Assembly (NCBI RefSeq): GCF_028736235.1 | Contig: NZ_CP117884.1 | Coordinates: forward strand, 620,001-684,000 | DNA: 64,000 nucleotides | Direction of reading: 5' to 3' | Origin: Lacticaseibacillus pabuli | GTDB taxonomy: Bacteria; Bacillota; Bacilli; Lactobacillales; Lactobacillaceae | Part shown: piece by piece, positions 58,560 to 64,000 of the stretch | Position numbering within the stretch: position 1 is the stretch's first letter | Layout of the letters: every line of letters starts with the position of its first letter | Notes under the pieces: model-generated | Told to the model about the DNA's origin: nothing | The model's database searches: none | The model's input: the letters and a program-made list of their open reading frames with translations, nothing else | Translations under genes and position numbers: made by a program

Positions 58560-59309
58560 ATGTCTATTGTACTGCTTGTTGTGCTTGGTTTGGTTATTGG
58601 GACCCTTGTCACGCTGTTTGGCGGTGGTGGCGCGGCAATTTATCTGGGCATCCTGTCCGGTCTCTTTGGCCTTTCTGGATCCGCGGCGGCCTCGACCTCG
58701 CTAGTGACCGTCCTGCCGACTTTAATTATTGGTGCCTGGAGCTACCAGCGCCAGGGGCAAATTAATTTTAAAATTGGCAATCAAATGTTAATCGCGGCGA
58801 TCCCAGCCGTCGTCATCGGGTCACTGTGCACGCGGTTTATCCCCGATTGGCTATATAAATGGTTGATTGGGATTATTCTGGTGCTGCTGGGCATCAGCAT
58901 GCTGGTCCAAACGGTGCACAGTTCCACCAAGACGACCGCAGACACTCCGCATGCCAAGCTGAAGGCGGCGTTGTATGGCGTGCTCGGTGGCTTAATGGTT
59001 GGTGTCGCGGGGATGAGCGGTGGTGCCGTCATTTTGGCCGGGCTCTTCTTACTAGGACTGAAGGCCTTTAACGCGACAGCCACTTCAACGTATGTTTTGG
59101 TGTTCATGACAGCCGTTGGGGCGCTCTTTCACGTCGCCGGGGGTCAGGTGGACTGGCGGGTTGGCCTGCCATTGATGTTGGGGGCGCTAGTCGGTGCTAT
59201 CATCGCGCCAATCATTGCGACCCGACTGGCCAAGACGAGGGCAACCGGGTACATGAAACCCGTCATCGGAATTTTTCAGATTTTTCTCGGGATTAAATCA
59301 ATGTTTTAA
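58560..59309 (+). CDS. TSUP-family (TauE/SafE) sulfite/organosulfonate-type permease
   Basis: A 249-residue membrane protein with about eight helices. ATG 58560 follows AAAGAGG. The family pattern is clear: 'LVIGTLVTLFGGGGAAIYLG' (about 8-27), 'SGSAAASTSLVTVLPTLIIG' in the first half and 'LMVGVAGMSGGAVILAGLFL' with 'NATATSTYVLVFMTAVGALF' in the second, an inverted internal repeat. Exported substrate could be sulfite, sulfoacetate or another anion. It is probably controlled by the divergent TetR gene. Confidence 0.88.
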   Translation: MSIVLLVVLGLVIGTLVTLFGGGGAAIYLGILSGLFGLSGSAAASTSLVTVLPTLIIGAWSYQRQGQINFKIGNQMLIAAIPAVVIGSLCTRFIPDWLYKWLIGIILVLLGISMLVQTVHSSTKTTADTPHAKLKAALYGVLGGLMVGVAGMSGGAVILAGLFLLGLKAFNATATSTYVLVFMTAVGALFHVAGGQVDWRVGLPLMLGALVGAIIAPIIATRLAKTRATGYMKPVIGIFQIFLGIKSMF

Positions 59310-59339
59310 TTCCGCGTCGACACAAAGCAACATCTGCCA

Positions 59340-59693
59340 ATGCCTAAACATTTGCGGGTGCTGTTTTTGATTATTGGTATTTCGCGGCTACAGGGGATGG
59401 CGCTGCGGCTGGTTAACGAGCGGTCGGGCATCACGATGACCGAGTTGGCCGCACAAATGTGGAGCACCAACTCCCAATTAACAGGGATTATCACGGCACT
59501 TGAGGGTAAGGGCCTGGTTGCGCGTGAACGGAACCCAGACAATCGGCGGGTCGTTAACGTTATGCCGACCACACAAGGTTTGGCAGTCATTCAGCGGAAT
59601 ATTGCCGCGGTTGCCAGCCGCTACGAGGCCCAATTAGGCTCATTGACACCCGCTGAACATGAAGAAGTTGCAGGGATCGGTCAGCCTGCTTGA
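59340..59693 (+). pseudogene. MarR-family regulator remnant
   Basis: The frame codes for the winged-helix region only: 'LRLVNERSGITMTELAAQMW', 'LTGIITALEGKGLVARERNP', 'NRRVVNVMPTTQGLAVIQ'. The N-terminal dimerisation helix of about 35 residues is missing, because the permease stop lies 30 bases before the first ATG and that ATG has no ribosome binding site. The C-terminus ends in unrelated 'GIGQPA'. It is most likely a truncated gene left by a deletion that fused it to the permease locus. Confidence 0.65.
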
Positions 59694-59747
59694 GAAAGCG
59701 GATATTTTAACTGCAGGCACGGCTTTGCTATGATTTGCGAGCAAGAA

Positions 59748-59798
59748 AAGACCTCACCCCCGAAATCTCGGATTCCGGCGGGTGAGGTCTATTTTTTA
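59748..59798. terminator. Terminator between MarR remnant and YciI gene
   Basis: AGACCTCACCC pairs with GGGTGAGGTCT, with an imperfect inner stem (CCGAAATC/GGATTCCGG); T-run on the plus side and A-run on the other. Confidence 0.8.
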
Positions 59799-59832
59799 TA
59801 GTCAAGGCGTGAACGCTGATGTGACTAATTTG

Positions 59833-60417
59833 TTAAAACTGGCCGTACTGGGGGTCCCATTCGTTGATTTCGAAGAAGGCACTGCCTTCGACCTGGTGAT
59901 AAGGGTCGTCATCGGCCAGCTTCTGGGCTTCTTCAAGACTGGCAACGGACAGGATGTACATGCCCTGGTGCTCGTCACCGGTGCCCTTGTAGGAACCACC
60001 GACGCGCAGCTGATTGGCCTTCACTAGCTTCTTCAGGTACGTGGTGTGCTCACCCTTCTTGGGCGCGATGTTTGCTTTGTCCCCAATATCATAGGTGACG
60101 ACAAAGTATTTCGCATCGGCTGGGGCGCCTTCTTCGGGCTTGCCAACACTGCCAAATTCGGGTTGCCATTCGTTAATGGTGGAGCTGGCAATGAGATCCC
60201 GTTCAGCGTAAGGATCACTGGCGAGCAGCCCCTCGAGCTTGTGCCGGTCATCAACGACGAAGAGTTCCATTTCAGTCCGGTGCGCCTTCACAAATGGACC
60301 AGCGGCGAGAACGTAGTGTTCTTGGACGAGTGCCTTGAGATAGCTCTTGTGTACGCGTGAGCTCAGCGCCAGACCAAACCAGTTTGTGTGTGCGAATGTT
60401 GCGACGTAGTATTTCAT
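59833..60417 (-). CDS. Tandem YciI-domain protein
   Basis: A 194-residue protein made of two YciI-like (dimeric alpha-beta barrel) domains, about 1-95 and 96-194, each with its own 'YYVATFAHTNW' or 'YFVVTYDIGDK' start, a K-x-H-x-x-YL element ('RVHKSYLKALVQEHYVLAAG', 'KGEHTTYLKKLVKANQLRVG') and a 'DPYAERDLIASSTINEWQP'-type DPY/W end. Single-domain relatives are about 95 residues, so this is an internal duplication that would form a pseudo-dimer. YciI proteins include chlorohydrolases and unknown enzymes; catalytic His and Asp candidates are kept in both halves. ATG 60417 follows CGAGAGG. Confidence 0.82.
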   Translation of the reverse strand: MKYYVATFAHTNWFGLALSSRVHKSYLKALVQEHYVLAAGPFVKAHRTEMELFVVDDRHKLEGLLASDPYAERDLIASSTINEWQPEFGSVGKPEEGAPADAKYFVVTYDIGDKANIAPKKGEHTTYLKKLVKANQLRVGGSYKGTGDEHQGMYILSVASLEEAQKLADDDPYHQVEGSAFFEINEWDPQYGQF

Positions 60418-60932
60418 GCTTAACCTCTCGTTTCGTATGTAGTAACTGCTTCCATATTAATGTGAGCTGGCGGCAAAGTAAACCAGATTTGGGGTGACAA
60501 TGCGGAGATTAGTGTTAATTCGTTGCAAGTAGGTCAGCGAGTGTCGAATTGATATCACTATGATTGCGTGAAGCAACAAGGACGACACATTTGATTGTTG
60601 TTATATGAATCGTGAACACTGTGTAAAGTCACCAGCGCATAGTGTTGTCGGCATCGTGCATATATAAGCATCGTTATGGAACTGATGTCAAAAATCGAAA
60701 ACAAATGTAAACGTAAATCACTACCGTCAAATCCTGTCGTCATGCGGATGACCGGGCACAATCAGACATCTGTTTCAATTATTACAATCAGAAATACAGA
60801 ATGGTTAAATAACCACGGTTTGGATTTATTAAGCTTGTATTATGATTTTATACGTATACACTATGTTCGAATGTGTTTTATTGTGTTGTCTGTTTCTAAT
60901 GGGAGTGCAAGTTATAACGGGGAGAACCTAGT
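60418..60932. other. AT-rich upstream region of the last surface protein gene
   Basis: No credible gene: the longest frame (60676-60936) lacks a ribosome binding site and runs into the next start. The stretch likely holds the promoter and a long leader of the surface protein gene. Confidence 0.5.
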
Positions 60933-63900
60933 ATGAATATCAAGGGGAAACTGTTCCAATCGGCGCTAGAAGAGAAACGCCATTACAAGATGTACAAGTC
61001 TGGCCGCACATGGGTTGTGGCCGGAATTTCGCTGCTGTTTGCGGGGGCATTGATGGTGGCGAAGCCGGAGAGTGTGAGTGCGGCGGAGGATGTCGTTGTG
61101 CCGACTGCTGTTTCAGTGAAGGCAAGTACCTCTGCACCGGCAGTTCAGGAAAAGCAGCAGGATAAGGCAACGGATGCTGTGGAGACGCTTGATACAACAA
61201 GCGATAGTGCGAACGCAGATGCAGATGCAATGTCCGTGCAGATGTCAGAGAAAAATGTTGCAAAAAACAATGTAACATCCCAGCCGAAACAGCCTGACCA
61301 AGGTGCCAATGATAATGTTAAATCGGTAGATAACCAGACAGTTGAAAAATCAGATCAGTCTGATGCTGCAGTTGTTGATGGTTCTGCCAAAGACGTAGTG
61401 GGTGGTACCAAGGATGCTAATCAATCAGCAGTTACAACAACTAACCTCGGGGATGCTGATGCACAAAAGGTTGCCACCGCGAAGGCTAAAGCAAAGGCTG
61501 AGTTTGAAAACACAGGTAGAGCTCAGAATGTAACTGCTAGTGATGGAGAACCTCAAAGTTCAATTTCAGGAGAATCAGAGGGGAGTTTCACAATAAATTC
61601 AACAACTGATGGCAGTGTCACAGTTGGTCATGGAAGTGGTGCAACAAATTTAGTGATTGAGCTAACCATGACAAACCCACAGGCTGGGGATACCTATGCT
61701 TTAACAGTACCCGACTCCGACGCCGTTCTTGGATTTGGTGCACCTGATCCAATTAGTTCATCTCAGGGTACGACAAAAACGATTAAAAATTCTGATGGGA
61801 CCCAGACAATTCTGAACACCTTTAGCAGTGCACTGGTTGGCCATGTCAATCAAACAATCACTTATTCATTCCATGTCAACAGTCGGGCTCAATCGACACC
61901 AATACCGAATACTGGTCTCACGACCCGCAGTGTGTCCTTAGTAATTACGACACATGACGGGGCTGGTCAGCCACAAACCACACAGGTAAATCAGACGTTC
62001 AAGACAGATATTGAGCCACAAATATCAGTTGGATCAATCACTAGAACTAAACCTAGCACAGATGCATTTCCTGACGTTATTCCAGGCAATGATTATGTCT
62101 ACAATTTGGTGCTAAATGCAGACGATGGTGTGCTTGATGATAGTGCCATGTCCCACACAATTAATTCGGCGGTTAACTATGGTGCAACAATCACCGTTCC
62201 AGTACCACAGGGTTTTGTTTTGAATTCGCAGTTAACGAAAACCTTAAATTCGATTGTCCCTGATTCAACATCGATTACACAGACTGGCGGTGCCGGCTCA
62301 AATATTGAAATCGTTGTACCTAAGGGTAGTGGCACACAGCAATGGAATTACGTTCCTGGCTATCGTTTTGCAGGACACTATGAAAATGTCACACAGACTG
62401 ACCAGCCGCAACAACTAACGGCCACCGGGAATGTTGAGGTACATGAGGACTTTGGGTTCGAGTCTGTGGCTGTTGATGGGAAGAAGCCATGGACGGATAC
62501 TTTAGCACCTGTTGGCAATCAGGCGGGTGTTGTTGATTTGACGACAAAGGGGCTTGCCACCTCTAACCTGGTAATTACGACAGATCCCCAAACTGATGCG
62601 GTAGTGGATAGTTTTTCCTTTGATTATGAGGCGTTACAACCAACCACGAGTGCACAATTAAAGATTACCGTTCCGGATGGATTGGATATATCCAAAATAC
62701 AGGTTCCCACTGATGCAATAGGAATTGATCAATATCTACCTGGCACTACTAAGTACGGGTATAAGATGTACCTCAATGATAGTACGACACCACTATTAGG
62801 CACTATTGACCAGGGTGGCATCCTCGATGCTGGAACCGGTGCCTCAATTAAATCAGTAGTCTTCACACCCAATTACCTGGCACCGGGTGCTTCAAGTGCA
62901 AATACGAGCCTTGATGCAAATAATAAAGGTGCTTTTCAATTGATAGGTAAGCTATCCAAAGAGTCAATAACGGCGGGCTCTAAGTTGACGAGCACCATTG
63001 ATTTTACGGTTCCAAAAGTCACAAATAAGGGTGATGCAAACTTCGCTGAGGCTACGACTGAAGCATCCGATCCAGTTGCTAACGCTGGTGCCTACGTCGT
63101 CCAGAATCATCCGCAGGGGGCAGATGATTCTTCGACATATGAGCCCGGTGTTGGTGGCGGTCAATTTACAGTTGTTGGCGGAAGTTATGGTAATGGTCAG
63201 TCTACCCATAAAGTTTTTGAACCTATTCTGTATTACGTCCTGCCGAAAGTTGTACAGGTTGATTCAGTTGAGAAGGCAAATGGCGCCAAAGTTTCACAAT
63301 CCGTCACTGCAGATGGACGTACTATCGTAACCTTTGATTTCTCTGGGACGAACACGTCTGTCGATTTTTCTAATACCGGGGACTTTGCCGTGGTAAATGT
63401 GACGAATAAGGCAGACGCTTTGCCAGGAAAGTACCCATGGAATATGTACATTTACTCACCAACAACAAAATTGAATTCAGATAAGCAAATCAATTCAGAT
63501 TCGGATCCGAGATTAAATGAGGTTGACGTGGCTGCTGATGGTATTAATCCAAATGCGATTGAGATGTCGCAACAAGGGTCCGGGTTCTGGGAAATAGACG
63601 TTGCCAATAGTAACTATCAAGTTTCCCTGGCGAAGGGCGATGAAGCAAATCCAGTAGTTCACGCAACCGTTGATAAGCATCATGATTCTCAGGATTTGCA
63701 ATTTACGACTTCAATTCTCAACGTAAACTCGGATACAACAGATCCCAGCACCGACAACGTGATTGTATTAAATTTGCCAACGACAGGGTACTTTGGTTCT
63801 GGTTACACATTTGATTTAACGGAACCCATTACATTGCCAGCAGAGTTTACAACTAACGATGAAAGTCACAAACCTATCAATGCCACTGTATATTACTCGA

Positions 63901-64000
63901 CTGAACAGGCGCAGCTGACAGCAGGTGCCACGACATTTAATATGGATAGGACATACACAGTAGAAGAACCCAAAAACCTATCAACAATTCGCTCAATTGT
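60933..64000 (+). CDS. Large cell-surface protein with KxYKxGKxW signal peptide (incomplete at window end)
   Basis: The frame opens at ATG 60933 (GGGGAGAA upstream) and stays open for 1022 codons to the window edge. The signal peptide 'HYKMYKSGRTWVVAGISLLF' (about 17-36), cleavage likely after 'SVSA' (about 50). A low-complexity Asp/Ala/Val/Gln/Ser region (about 50-190) follows, with an alanine-lysine stretch 'DADAQKVATAKAKAKAEFEN'. From about 200 the sequence is beta-rich with repeated Thr, Asn and Gly, resembling adhesin-type modules. The anchoring signal, presumably LPxTG, lies outside the window. Related in layout to the protein at 48240-50303. Confidence 0.85.
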   Translation, partial: MNIKGKLFQSALEEKRHYKMYKSGRTWVVAGISLLFAGALMVAKPESVSAAEDVVVPTAVSVKASTSAPAVQEKQQDKATDAVETLDTTSDSANADADAMSVQMSEKNVAKNNVTSQPKQPDQGANDNVKSVDNQTVEKSDQSDAAVVDGSAKDVVGGTKDANQSAVTTTNLGDADAQKVATAKAKAKAEFENTGRAQNVTASDGEPQSSISGESEGSFTINSTTDGSVTVGHGSGATNLVIELTMTNPQAGDTYALTVPDSDAVLGFGAPDPISSSQGTTKTIKNSDGTQTILNTFSSALVGHVNQTITYSFHVNSRAQSTPIPNTGLTTRSVSLVITTHDGAGQPQTTQVNQTFKTDIEPQISVGSITRTKPSTDAFPDVIPGNDYVYNLVLNADDGVLDDSAMSHTINSAVNYGATITVPVPQGFVLNSQLTKTLNSIVPDSTSITQTGGAGSNIEIVVPKGSGTQQWNYVPGYRFAGHYENVTQTDQPQQLTATGNVEVHEDFGFESVAVDGKKPWTDTLAPVGNQAGVVDLTTKGLATSNLVITTDPQTDAVVDSFSFDYEALQPTTSAQLKITVPDGLDISKIQVPTDAIGIDQYLPGTTKYGYKMYLNDSTTPLLGTIDQGGILDAGTGASIKSVVFTPNYLAPGASSANTSLDANNKGAFQLIGKLSKESITAGSKLTSTIDFTVPKVTNKGDANFAEATTEASDPVANAGAYVVQNHPQGADDSSTYEPGVGGGQFTVVGGSYGNGQSTHKVFEPILYYVLPKVVQVDSVEKANGAKVSQSVTADGRTIVTFDFSGTNTSVDFSNTGDFAVVNVTNKADALPGKYPWNMYIYSPTTKLNSDKQINSDSDPRLNEVDVAADGINPNAIEMSQQGSGFWEIDVANSNYQVSLAKGDEANPVVHATVDKHHDSQDLQFTTSILNVNSDTTDPSTDNVIVLNLPTTGYFGSGYTFDLTEPITLPAEFTTNDESHKPINATVYYSTEQAQLTAGATTFNMDRTYTVEEPKNLSTIRSI

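Noticed and set aside
60676..60936. 86-codon frame before the last surface protein
   Set aside because: No ribosome binding site, AT-rich low-information sequence, and it overlaps the next gene's start region.
1..64000. CRISPR arrays, rRNA or tRNA genes
   Set aside because: No regularly spaced repeats and no recognisable rRNA or tRNA sequence were seen on either strand; guaA and not a tRNA is the integration target.

Overview
The window is chromosomal DNA from a Gram-positive, low-redundancy, fairly GC-rich lactic acid bacterium. The evidence for Lactobacillaceae (for example the Lacticaseibacillus or Schleiferilactobacillus side of the family) is: AGGAGG-type ribosome binding sites with frequent TTG starts, a PTS operon under a PRD regulator with a CcpA cre-like site, class Ib ribonucleotide reductase, LPQTG surface proteins with KxYKxGKxW signal peptides, and a BMP-type nucleoside ABC transporter. 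The species cannot be named from sequence reading alone.

Left core part (1-21.8 kb): the end of a nucleoside ABC transporter operon; a 222-bp structured repeat with three internal hairpins; a five-gene mannoside PTS/GH38 alpha-mannosidase operon; a convergent trpE-trpG operon preceded by a leader peptide with tandem Trp codons and an attenuator; a histidine phosphatase, a HAD hydrolase, a DnaA-box cluster, a proline iminopeptidase, a TVP38-type membrane protein, a cation/proton antiporter behind an attenuator-like leader, a HelD-type helicase, pantothenate kinase and GMP synthetase (guaA).

Mobile part (21.8-45.0 kb): an integrative mobilizable element inserted in the last codons of guaA. The 12-bp core GAATGGGAATAA is repeated at both ends. 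The right end carries oriT-like structure, a MobT-type relaxase, a DUF3173 excisionase-like gene and a tyrosine integrase. Cargo from left to right: a large N6-adenine methyltransferase overlapping a PLD-nuclease/SNF2 helicase plus a small protein (probable anti-phage or restriction system); an IS1380-type element; a DUF1304 membrane protein; mscL, a GlsB/YeaQ protein and a 46-residue membrane peptide; an IS5/IS1182-like element killed by one amber codon; a TetR pseudogene; a deleted IS3 element; and an nrdI-nrdE-nrdF2-nrdF operon with two NrdR boxes, in which one of the two NrdF proteins has lost four of six metal ligands. The original guaA terminator lies just beyond the right end.

Right accessory part (45-64 kb): small regulator/target pairs (MarR with an acetyltransferase; MarR with an SDR; TetR with a DHA2 exporter; TetR diverging from a TSUP permease; HxlR; ArsR), a two-gene unknown operon with its own leader hairpin, aldo/keto reductase, luciferase-like monooxygenase, a tandem YciI protein, and three LPxTG loci: one intact gene, one C-terminal remnant, and one long gene running off the window. 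This layout suggests a variable, surface/stress-adaptation region flanking the insertion hot spot.
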